Shown here: piece by piece, positions 7,234 to 14,385 of the stretch | Layout: every line of letters begins with the position of its first letter | Numbering within the stretch: the stretch's first letter is position 1 | Assembly (NCBI GenBank): GCA_964433645.1 | Contig: CAYSSK010000069.1 | Location: 1-20,839 of the forward strand | Reading direction: 5' to 3' | From: Desulfofustis sp964433645 | GTDB taxonomy: Bacteria > Desulfobacterota > Desulfobulbia > Desulfobulbales > Desulfocapsaceae | DNA: 20,839 bases | Translations under genes and position numbers: made by a program | The notes under the pieces: model-generated | The model's input: only the letters and a program-made list of their open reading frames with translations | Databases searched by the model: none | Told to the model about the DNA's origin: nothing

Positions 7234-7899
7234 ATGCCCACCCCCATCACACCCCCCGGCGCGATTCTGCAACGCGACCGGCAATCCTATGCCATCGTTC
7301 CCCGCCTGCCCGGCGGCCTGCTCGACGTGAACACCCTGAAACGATTGGCTCAGGTCGTCGAGACCTATCAGATTCCGATCGTCAAGATCACCTCCGGCCA
7401 GCGCATCGCCCTGGTCGGCATGAAGGCGGAACAACTCGATTCGATCTGGCGTGATCTCGGCCTGGACCCGGGAAAAGCGACCGAACTCTGCCTGCATTAC
7501 GTCCAGGTCTGTCCCGGCAACACCGTCTGCTCTTTCGGTCTGCGGGACTCTCTGACGTTTGGCACCATGCTGGAAGAGTATTTTTCCGACCGCGACTTTC
7601 CGGCCAAGGTCAAGATCGGTGTATCCGGCTGTCCGTTCACCTGCGCCGAAAGCGTGGTCCGTGACGTCGGCGTGGTCGGCAAGAAGAAAGGCTGGACCGT
7701 CAGTTTCGGCGGCAGTTCGACCAGGACTCCGCGAGCCGGCGATATTCTCGGCGAGGGTCTGGCCGACGACCAGGCCAGAGACCTCATCGACCGATGCCTG
7801 CGCTTTTACGCCGAAAACGCCAATAAAAAAGAACGTACCGCTCGCTTCGTGGCCCGCGTCGGCATCGATCCGATCCGCCGGGCGGTCGGTATCGATTAG
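7234..7899 (+). CDS. small assimilatory-type siroheme sulfite reductase
   Basis: Single-domain siroheme-[4Fe-4S] protein of 221 residues, close to the 218-residue low-molecular-weight assimilatory-type sulfite reductase of Desulfovibrio vulgaris. That family reduces sulfite to sulfide in vitro, and its physiological role is not settled. It has the nitrite/sulfite reductase ferredoxin-like half domain (about 15-75, including ITSGQRIAL with Arg57). The cluster motif follows as CPGNTVC (C93, C99) and GCPFTC (C133, C137), a CX5C...CX3C arrangement. No NAD(P)H or flavin domain is present, so electrons must come from a separate donor. The gene stands alone, with a candidate promoter before it and a terminator-like hairpin after it. 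No siroheme-synthesis or sat/apr/dsr genes are in the window. A nitrite reductase-like activity cannot be excluded from sequence. Confidence 0.88.
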   Translation: MPTPITPPGAILQRDRQSYAIVPRLPGGLLDVNTLKRLAQVVETYQIPIVKITSGQRIALVGMKAEQLDSIWRDLGLDPGKATELCLHYVQVCPGNTVCSFGLRDSLTFGTMLEEYFSDRDFPAKVKIGVSGCPFTCAESVVRDVGVVGKKKGWTVSFGGSSTRTPRAGDILGEGLADDQARDLIDRCLRFYAENANKKERTARFVARVGIDPIRRAVGID

Positions 7900-7912
7900 C
7901 CCGCCGGTATCC

Positions 7913-7973
7913 TGTCGGCCCGTGATTTGAAGATTTTCCGCACCGCGCGGGCCGACATTTTCCCTTTTCTTTT
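7913..7973 (+). terminator. Rho-independent terminator after the sulfite reductase gene
   Basis: TGTCGGCCCG (7913-7922) pairs perfectly with CGGGCCGACA (7948-7957), a 10-bp GC-rich stem. It is followed by a T-rich tract at 7958-7973. The loop is long (25 bases), which makes it less compact than a classical terminator. Its position 14 bases after the stop codon at 7899 supports the call. Confidence 0.65.
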
Positions 7974-7984
7974 GTCGCGCTCCT

Positions 7985-7992
7985 GCCGATAC
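7985..7992 (+). promoter_or_regulatory. possible sigma-28 -10 element upstream of motB
   Basis: GCCGATAC matches the flagellar sigma factor (FliA) -10 consensus GCCGATAA at seven of eight bases and lies about 60 bases upstream of a motor gene. No TAAA-type -35 element is found at the usual 15-base spacing, so this is only half of a site. Confidence 0.18.
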
Positions 7993-8053
7993 GATCGTTA
8001 GACAACGTAGCGAAACGCTGCCCTGCCCTGCGCAGCTCTGCCCTGTAGACGCG

Positions 8054-9217
8054 ATGAACGATCACGACACCGTACTTGAACGCCACCAGCCCCCCGTCCC
8101 GCCGTCCTGGCGGGGCCTGTCCGGCGGCTTCTCCTCTGCCGCCGATACTGGTTTCGCCCCCGGCATGCGGGCGCTTGCCGGCGACGACGACACCCACGGA
8201 TCGTCCCAGCCAGGGATCAGTCACTGGTCGATTGCCTGGTCCGACTTGATGATGACCATGTTTGTGCTGTTTCTCTCCCTGTTCGTCTACCAGGCCGCTC
8301 ACCGTGAATTCCTGGTCAGTGACGAAATCGAGGTAATCGGCGGCGAGACCGCGGACGCCCTGGAGATCACCGGCGATACCGCGGCAACCCTCCCATTCAT
8401 ACCGATCAAGCCGTCGGCACCGTTGATAACCGCCGGGACCGTCAGGAAAGTCGAACCGATTCGGCTCACCGAACTCGGCGACGATCTGGCCTTTTTCGAC
8501 GATCAGGCCCGAGGCGGCAGGGCCCGGATCGAGGCGCACCTGGCGGCGCCTGAGCCGGAGCAGATGCCCCGAGCGATCGCCAAAGACACGATAAAACCGG
8601 CACCCGCGTCTCCGCCGGTCCTGGCCGATGTCCTACCACACCAGCCGGCCCCACCGGACGGTGAACTACCGGGAACATCCGCCAGCCAGGCGGAGCACCA
8701 TGATTTTGTCAGAGATTTCACCGTCGACAAGGCTCTGCTCGAACAACTCGATCTCGATCGATTCGCCTCCATCAACCTGGTGCCGGATCACGCCATGCGA
8801 ATCATCCTCACCGGCGATCTGCTCTTTGCCACCGGCCGTGCCGAATTGTCAACGGCAGCCATCGAGTCGCTGCAAAAAATTGCCACCGTGATCAAAGATT
8901 CCCCGTATATGATCAATGTCGTCGGCCACACCGACAACGTGCCGATGCACTCGCCACGCTATGAGACGAATTGGGAGCTCTCCGTCGCTCGGGCCTCCCG
9001 GGTGGCCCGGTTCCTGATCGAGGATATGGACATGAGTCCTCAGCAATTCGTGGTCAGCGGGTATGGCGCTCAGCGGCCACTGCAGCCCAATGCGGACAGC
9101 GACCGGCGCGCCGCCAACCGCCGGGTTGAAATCATCGTCAGCAAGAGGCTCCCGGCTCCGCTGCCGGTCTCTGTTGCCAACCATCTCCAGCGCACACGAG
9201 AATCTGATGAGATATAA
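8054..9217 (+). CDS. motB: MotB-like flagellar stator protein (OmpA/MotB domain)
   Basis: Peptidoglycan-anchoring stator subunit. Residues 1-57 form a cytoplasmic Pro/Gly-rich N-terminus longer than in most MotB proteins. One membrane helix follows (about 61-80, WSDLMMTMFVLFLSLFVYQ); its Asp64 is in the position of the ion-carrying Asp of MotB/PomB. Residues 85-235 are a long Ala/Pro-rich periplasmic linker. An OmpA-like peptidoglycan-binding domain spans about 240-365, with GHTDNVP (291-297), NWELS (306-310) and NRRVEI (355-360). At 387 residues it is longer than typical MotB (about 260-310), mainly through the N-terminus and linker. The downstream motA start overlaps its end by 11 bases. 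No strong ribosome binding site precedes ATG 8054. Ion specificity cannot be read safely, and no other flagellar genes are in view. Confidence 0.82.
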   Translation: MNDHDTVLERHQPPVPPSWRGLSGGFSSAADTGFAPGMRALAGDDDTHGSSQPGISHWSIAWSDLMMTMFVLFLSLFVYQAAHREFLVSDEIEVIGGETADALEITGDTAATLPFIPIKPSAPLITAGTVRKVEPIRLTELGDDLAFFDDQARGGRARIEAHLAAPEPEQMPRAIAKDTIKPAPASPPVLADVLPHQPAPPDGELPGTSASQAEHHDFVRDFTVDKALLEQLDLDRFASINLVPDHAMRIILTGDLLFATGRAELSTAAIESLQKIATVIKDSPYMINVVGHTDNVPMHSPRYETNWELSVARASRVARFLIEDMDMSPQQFVVSGYGAQRPLQPNADSDRRAANRRVEIIVSKRLPAPLPVSVANHLQRTRESDEI

Positions 9218-10037
9218 GAACGTTATCGGTTTATTCCTGTTTAGCTCGCTCTTTGTCGCCGGCTTTTTGATCAACGGCAATCTTGGCCTGTACTTCAACT
9301 TCTCCGGCCTGCTCATCGTCATCGGCGGGACCGCTGCAGCGGCGCTGCTCAGCTTCAAGACCGAACAACTGAAAATCGTCTACACGGTAATGAAGGCCTC
9401 CTATCGGAAGCCGGTCAAACAGGAAACGGAGATTATCAATATCCTGATCGACCTGTCGATCAAGTCTCGCATCGACGGCATCCTCTCCTTGCAGAAAGAA
9501 GAAAACGAGACCACCATCCTCTTTTTGCGCCGCGCCCTGAGCTGCCTGGTCGATGGCTACGGCACTGAACAGATCAGGGACATTCTCAACACGGAAACCT
9601 ATTTTTTCAAACTCCGCCGGGACGACCTGCAGCGGGTCCTGCGCTCGATTGCCGATTTTTTCCCGGCCTTCGGCATCATCGGCTCGGTGGTCGGTCTGAT
9701 CGCGATGCTCGGCGGTATCGGCGATACCTCGGTCATTCTCAAAGCGGTACCGATCGCCCTGACCTCGACGCTGTACGGGCTGATCTTCGCCAATTTCTTC
9801 TTCCTGCCGTTTGCCGCCAATCTTCGGGAAAAAACCAATCACGAGCTGCTGCTGCAGAAAATCATCACCGAAGGGGTCATCGCCATCAATTCGGAAATGA
9901 ACCCGGTCATCCTGAAGACCCGGCTCGAATCCTTCCTCACCCCGTCGGCCCGCGATCATGACCTCGTTTCCTATCGCAAGATCCGCGAACGGTTCAATAT
10001 CCAGATCCAGGAGAAAAACACCATCCAGGAAGCATAA
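9207..10037 (+). CDS. motA: MotA-like flagellar stator protein
   Basis: Membrane proton/sodium channel subunit of the flagellar stator. The 276-residue product has four hydrophobic segments: about 6-22, 28-50, 150-173 (with FFPAFGIIGSVVGL) and 186-212 (with VPIALTSTLYG). The Pro-containing third and fourth helices are the MotA/ExbB signature. A cytoplasmic domain of about 100 residues lies between helices 2 and 3. The frame is open back to 9063 inside motB, but ATG 9207 is chosen because it gives a short 11-base overlap with the motB stop and starts directly before helix 1. The order motB-motA reverses the usual motA-motB. The first two helices resemble PomA more than E. coli MotA, so a sodium-driven stator is possible. 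A non-flagellar MotA/ExbB pair is less likely given the OmpA domain of the partner. Confidence 0.82.
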   Translation: MRYKNVIGLFLFSSLFVAGFLINGNLGLYFNFSGLLIVIGGTAAAALLSFKTEQLKIVYTVMKASYRKPVKQETEIINILIDLSIKSRIDGILSLQKEENETTILFLRRALSCLVDGYGTEQIRDILNTETYFFKLRRDDLQRVLRSIADFFPAFGIIGSVVGLIAMLGGIGDTSVILKAVPIALTSTLYGLIFANFFFLPFAANLREKTNHELLLQKIITEGVIAINSEMNPVILKTRLESFLTPSARDHDLVSYRKIRERFNIQIQEKNTIQEA

Positions 10038-10089
10038 CACGGCAACCGGCAGGTTTCCGGCCCAGCTTCGCCACATCGCCCCAAAAAGT

Positions 10090-10184
10090 TCATGTAACGC
10101 TTTGTTTATACATATCTAAATTCAATTCCTCAGCCGTCTGCTTTTTCTGTGCAAGCCAGGCGTGTTCATGGTATTTTTCGAGCG
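10090..10184 (-). pseudogene. partial C-terminal end of an unidentified gene, cut by the gap
   Basis: On the minus strand an open frame runs out of the N gap for about 30 codons and stops at TGA (10092-10090). The peptide begins LEKYHEHAWLAQ and ends LNLDMYKQSVT. Codons such as GAA, AAA, TAT and TTA, and a GC content near 40-45%, differ sharply from the 60% GC neighbours, suggesting acquired DNA. I do not recognise the family. An insertion-sequence transposase tail would fit an assembly break, but that is inference. It may be a complete gene inside the real, unsequenced gap rather than a pseudogene. A frame this short could also arise by chance. Confidence 0.3.
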
Positions 10185-10284
10185 NNNNNNNNNNNNNNNN
10201 NNNNNNNNNNNNNNNNNNNNNNNNNNNNNNNNNNNNNNNNNNNNNNNNNNNNNNNNNNNNNNNNNNNNNNNNNNNNNNNNNNNN
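10185..10284. other. assembly gap of 100 N
   Basis: Exactly 100 consecutive N, the customary placeholder for a scaffold join of unknown length. It hides the start of dnaE (roughly 24 codons by comparison with E. coli DnaE), its ribosome binding site and promoter, and the upstream part of the minus-strand frame at 10090-10184. Confidence 0.99.
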
Positions 10285-13200
10285 TCCGACCTGCTCGCCA
10301 AATGCCGGGAGTACGAGATGGGTGCCGTGGCCCTGACCGACCACGGCGCCATGTACGGGGCCCTGGAATTCTATACCACGGCGAAGAAGGCGGGCGTCAA
10401 GCCGATCGTCGGCTGCGAGTTCTATGTCGCACCCGGACACCGCAGCGAGAAAAAGACCTCGGAGGCGGGCCCGGCCTTTCATCTCATCCTGCTGGCCATG
10501 AATTACGAAGGCTACCGGAACCTGATGAAACTCTCGAGTATCGCCCAATTCGAAGGGTTCTACTACAAACCGCGCATCGACATGGAGGTGCTTGAACGAT
10601 ACAACGACAACCTGATCGCCCTCAGCGCCTGCCTGCACGGCCAGGTGCCCTGGCTCCTCAGCCATAACCGGCCGATCGAAGCCCGCGCCAAGGCGCTGCA
10701 GATGCAGCAGTTGTTCGGCGACCGCTACTATTTCGAACTTCAGGAAAACGGCATCCCCGAACAGAAAATCGTCAATGAAGGCTTGATCGGATTGAGCCGC
10801 GAACTCGGCATCAAGCTGCTGGCCACCAACGATTGTCACTACCTGAACAAGGAGGAAGCCCACGCCCACGAGGTCCTGCTCTGCATCCAGACCGGCAAGA
10901 CCATCAACGACAGCGACCGCTTCAAGTTTCCCTCCGACGATTTCTATTTCAAGTCGCCCGACGAAATGCTGCAGCTCTTTTCCTATTGTCCCGAGGCCGT
11001 GGCCAATACCGTTGAAGTTGCCGAACGCTGCAACCTGGAGATCGAACTCGGCCAGCACCATTTCCCCCGCTTTCCGATCCCCGAAGGCGAAACGCTCGAA
11101 TCGATGTTCACCAAAGCGTGCTGGCAGGGACTGCAGGAACGCTTCGCGGTGATGCGGCAGAACAAGACGTTGTCACCCGATGTCGAGAAAACCTATAGCG
11201 ACCGGCTCAAGAAAGAAATCGACGTGATCAATAAGATGGGTTTTCCCGGCTACTTCCTGATCGTCGCCGATTTCATCAATTGGGCCAAGGACCGAGACAT
11301 CCCGGTCGGGCCCGGCCGGGGCTCCGGGGCCGGCAGCCTGGCCGCCTACTGCCTGCGCATCACCGATATCGATCCGCTGCCCTACGGCTTGATTTTCGAG
11401 CGATTCCTCAATATCGAGCGCAAGTCGATGCCCGACTTCGATGTCGACTTCTGCCAGGATCGACGCGGTGAAGTGATCGACTACGTGCGCAGCAAATACG
11501 GCGGCAATGCCCATGTCGCCCAGATCATCACCTACGGGTCGATGAAGGCCCGCGGCGTTATCCGCGACGTCGGCCGGGCGCTGGATATCCCGTTCGGCGA
11601 CGTCGACAAGATCGCCAAGCTCGTCCCCGAGCAGTTGAAGATGACCATCGCCAAAGCCATCGAGCAAGAACCGAAATTGAAGGAAGCCGCGGCCCGCGAT
11701 CCACAGATCGCCGAGTTGCTCAACGTCTCTCAGACCCTGGAAGGACTCGCCCGTCACACCTCGACGCACGCCGCCGGGGTGGTTGTTTCCCCGGAGCCGA
11801 TGGTCGAATACCTGCCGACCTGCAAAGGCAAAGAGGACGAGACCATCACCCAGTACGACATGAAGCACACCGAAATGACCGGGCTGATCAAGTTCGACTT
11901 TCTCGGGCTCAAGACGCTGACCGTGATCCAGAAGGCCCTGCATCATATCAAATCGGACTGCGGCACCGATCTTGATATCTCGACCATCCCGATGGATGAC
12001 CTGAAGACCTACAAGCTGCTCTGCGCCGGCGATGCACTCGGGGTCTTTCAACTGGAGAGCAGCGGCATGCGCGAGCTGCTGGTGAAACTGGCGCCGGAGC
12101 AATTTTCCGACCTGATCGCGCTGATCGCGCTCTATCGTCCCGGCCCGCTCGACTCAGGCATGGTCGACGACTTCGTCAGTACCAAGCACGGCCGGCAGGA
12201 AGCCCATTATCCGCTGCCGCAACTCAAGCCGATTCTCGAGGAAACTTACGGGGTCATCGTCTACCAGGAACAGGTGATGAAAATCGCCAACGTGCTGGCC
12301 AACTACAGCCTCGGCGATGCCGATACGCTGCGTCGGGCGATGGGCAAAAAGATCGCCGAGGTGATGGACCAGGAAAAAGAAAAGTTCATGGCCGGCGCCC
12401 GGCAAAACGATATTCCCGAAGACAAGGCCGAACACATCTTCGACCTGATGGCCAAGTTCGCCGGCTACGGCTTCAACAAGTCGCATTCCGCGGCCTATGC
12501 CCTGATCGCCTACCAGACGGCCTATCTCAAGGCCCACTACCCGGCTCAATTCATAGCGGCGCTGCTGTCCTGCGATATGGCCAATACCGACAAAGTCGTG
12601 CTCTATATCAACGAGTGCCGGGAACACCAGATCGACGTGCTGCCGCCGGACATCAACGAGAGCGTCCAGGACTTCAGCGTCCGCCAGGACCGTATCCGCT
12701 TCGGGCTGGCAGCGGTGAAAAATGTCGGGGAGTCGGCGTTGACCTCGATCATCGAGGAGCGGGAAAAAAACGGCTTCTACACGTCACTGGTCGACTTCTG
12801 CAACCGTGTCGACTCGCGACGGGTGAACAACCGCGTCATCGAGAGTCTGATCAAGTCCGGCTCCTTCGATTCGCTGGGCGCCAAGCGCTCCCAACTGATG
12901 GCCATCCTGCCCAAGGCCATGGACCAGGCCAAGGCCCATCAGCGGGACCGCCTCAGCGGGCAGCTCTCGCTTTTCTCCGTCGGTCCGCAGGCAACGGCCG
13001 GCGAGAGGACCGACATCCTGCTGCCGGACGTGGCGGAATGGGATGAGCGACAGAAATTGATTTTCGAGAAGGACACGGTCGGCTTTTATATCACCGGCCA
13101 TCCACTGGACGATGCCCTGCAGGAAATCAGGACGGTCACCGACAGCGATATCGCCAACCTCGACAACTTCAACGAAGGGCAGCCGGTCAGGGTCGGCGGT

Positions 13201-13725
13201 TTGATCCGGAGCTGCAAGCAGCTCAAGAGCAAACGCGGCGACCCGATGGCCTTCGTGACGCTGGAAGACATCCTCGAGGCGGTCGAAGTCATGGTCTTTC
13301 CGGAAACCTACGCCTCCTGTCAGCATCTGTTGAGCACGCCCGATCCGGTGATCATCCGCGGCACCGTCCAGAAAAACGAACGGGGCGTCAAGATCATCGC
13401 CGAGGAAATCGACCTGCTCGCCGAGGCCCGCATCAAGTATACCGAGGCCGTCCATGCCCGGCTGAGGGCCGACAGCGTGACGCGGATCAGACTCGACGAA
13501 CTCAAGCAGATCCTGTTCAGCTATCACGGCACCTGCCCGTTCTCAATCACCCTCTCTTTCCCCGGAGAGGGGGAAGTGGACGTCGAAGTCAACCGGGACT
13601 TCACGGTCAAACCCTGCCGTGAACTGAGTGAGCGGGTCAGCACGCTGTTCGGCTACGATCCGTTGGCTTTTCACAAAAAAGCACTGGAGGCGCCGGCCAA
13701 ACGGCGCGGTCGAATCCCCGCCTGA
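10285..13725 (+). CDS. dnaE: DNA polymerase III subunit alpha (5' end missing in gap)
   Basis: Replicative polymerase catalytic subunit. The visible part is 1146 residues; the start lies in the N gap, where about 24 residues including the first PHP metal-binding His motif are missing. The PHP domain occupies the first 270 residues or so (ALTDHGAMYGALEFY, TNDCHYLN). The polymerase core has GPGRGSGAGSLAAYCL, the catalytic PDFDVDF with Asp384 and Asp386 of the visible numbering, and Asp538 in LIKFDFLGL. The three Asp keep a constant offset of 17 from E. coli D401/D403/D555. Then come the thumb and fingers (ALYRPGPLDSGM, YQEQVM, GYGFNKSHSAAYA), a helix-hairpin-helix region, and an OB-fold (about 960-1040, RVGGLIRSCKQLKSKRG). 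It is not a DnaE2 or PolC type. The stop codon is 24 bases from the end of the convergent zinc-ribbon gene. Confidence 0.95.
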   Translation, partial: SDLLAKCREYEMGAVALTDHGAMYGALEFYTTAKKAGVKPIVGCEFYVAPGHRSEKKTSEAGPAFHLILLAMNYEGYRNLMKLSSIAQFEGFYYKPRIDMEVLERYNDNLIALSACLHGQVPWLLSHNRPIEARAKALQMQQLFGDRYYFELQENGIPEQKIVNEGLIGLSRELGIKLLATNDCHYLNKEEAHAHEVLLCIQTGKTINDSDRFKFPSDDFYFKSPDEMLQLFSYCPEAVANTVEVAERCNLEIELGQHHFPRFPIPEGETLESMFTKACWQGLQERFAVMRQNKTLSPDVEKTYSDRLKKEIDVINKMGFPGYFLIVADFINWAKDRDIPVGPGRGSGAGSLAAYCLRITDIDPLPYGLIFERFLNIERKSMPDFDVDFCQDRRGEVIDYVRSKYGGNAHVAQIITYGSMKARGVIRDVGRALDIPFGDVDKIAKLVPEQLKMTIAKAIEQEPKLKEAAARDPQIAELLNVSQTLEGLARHTSTHAAGVVVSPEPMVEYLPTCKGKEDETITQYDMKHTEMTGLIKFDFLGLKTLTVIQKALHHIKSDCGTDLDISTIPMDDLKTYKLLCAGDALGVFQLESSGMRELLVKLAPEQFSDLIALIALYRPGPLDSGMVDDFVSTKHGRQEAHYPLPQLKPILEETYGVIVYQEQVMKIANVLANYSLGDADTLRRAMGKKIAEVMDQEKEKFMAGARQNDIPEDKAEHIFDLMAKFAGYGFNKSHSAAYALIAYQTAYLKAHYPAQFIAALLSCDMANTDKVVLYINECREHQIDVLPPDINESVQDFSVRQDRIRFGLAAVKNVGESALTSIIEEREKNGFYTSLVDFCNRVDSRRVNNRVIESLIKSGSFDSLGAKRSQLMAILPKAMDQAKAHQRDRLSGQLSLFSVGPQATAGERTDILLPDVAEWDERQKLIFEKDTVGFYITGHPLDDALQEIRTVTDSDIANLDNFNEGQPVRVGGLIRSCKQLKSKRGDPMAFVTLEDILEAVEVMVFPETYASCQHLLSTPDPVIIRGTVQKNERGVKIIAEEIDLLAEARIKYTEAVHARLRADSVTRIRLDELKQILFSYHGTCPFSITLSFPGEGEVDVEVNRDFTVKPCRELSERVSTLFGYDPLAFHKKALEAPAKRRGRIPA

Positions 13726-13732
13726 TGGCGGG
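13717..13732. terminator. hairpin at the dnaE stop codon, possible weak bidirectional terminator
   Basis: CCCGCC (13717-13722), loop TGAT, GGCGGG (13727-13732) form a perfect 6-bp stem whose loop contains the dnaE stop codon. It sits between two convergent genes. No T-run follows on either strand, so intrinsic termination would be inefficient. Confidence 0.25.
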
Positions 13733-13749
13733 TCAGGAGCAATCGGCGG

Positions 13750-14355
13750 CTATTCTTCCGGCGGGATGCAGCACAGCCCGCAATCCGGGCATTCCTGCTG
13801 CCCCGCCGGCAAAGGATATCCGCAGGCGGCACAGCGCACCATGTCGGCTTGTTCGGCTTCACCGGACTCAGGGTCGTGCGCCGTCTGCGACTCGGCCAAT
13901 CCGGTCAGGCGCCGGTAATCTTCCTGCAGCACCCGTTGGGCTGCGGCGGCATCCCGGGGCCTGATCTGCAGCTGAAGCGACGCCGACGGGCAGCACCCGC
14001 CACCGGTTGGCGGTCCGTCCCCGACCAGCAGTGCGGCGATACAGTGCCGACCCAGCAGCCGGCGCAACCGCTTGCCTTCCGCCAGGGTTGCCTGGTGAAT
14101 GGTAATGACCTCTTCATCGGCGGTGATCTCGACCAGCTCGGCGCCGCCGCCCTCTTCTGAACGCATCCCGCCGTCGCCCTCGCCGGAAGCGGCAACGAGT
14201 CCGCACCCGCAGGCGGCACAGCTGTGAAAACCGGCCCGATACTCGTCGCCGCACGACGGGCAGACGAGCAGTTGTTCCCGCTGTTCCGGCCGACTACCGG
14301 CACGGCCTTCAGTAGCTCCGCTTCGACCGAAGATCTTCATCAACAGACTCGCCAT
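13750..14355 (-). CDS. double zinc-ribbon protein with DUF2007-like core
   Basis: No characterised homologue recognised. The 201-residue protein has an N-terminal zinc ribbon (C32, C35, C46, C49 in CPSC...CAAC) and a C-terminal zinc ribbon (C175, C178, C189, C192 in CAAC...CPDC). Between them, about 82-150, is a small alpha/beta core (VITIHQATLAEGKRLRRLL ... LQLQIRPRDAAAAQRVLQ). This core resembles the DUF2007 fold, a putative signal-transducing domain related to PII-like folds. An extra CC pair lies at 121-122. There is no signal peptide or membrane segment, so it is probably cytosolic. The ribosome binding site GGGAGAGG precedes ATG 14355 closely. It begins 30 bases after hslU on the same strand, so it is the last gene of a xerC-hslV-hslU transcription unit. 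That placement hints at a role near protein quality control, but function is unknown. Confidence 0.72.
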   Translation of the reverse strand: MASLLMKIFGRSGATEGRAGSRPEQREQLLVCPSCGDEYRAGFHSCAACGCGLVAASGEGDGGMRSEEGGGAELVEITADEEVITIHQATLAEGKRLRRLLGRHCIAALLVGDGPPTGGGCCPSASLQLQIRPRDAAAAQRVLQEDYRRLTGLAESQTAHDPESGEAEQADMVRCAACGYPLPAGQQECPDCGLCCIPPEE

Positions 14356-14385
14356 AATCCTCTCCCTTACCGTCTCCGCCGTGGG

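Noticed and set aside
10162..10184. dnaE reading frame appearing to start at ATG 10162 before the gap
   Set aside because: The frame is joined only through N bases of unknown length. The few residues before the gap do not match the conserved DnaE N-terminus, and their DNA is compositionally foreign.
10285..11061. Long minus-strand frame opposite the 5' part of dnaE
   Set aside because: Shadow of dnaE; only its part left of the gap (10090-10184) has distinct composition and is considered separately.
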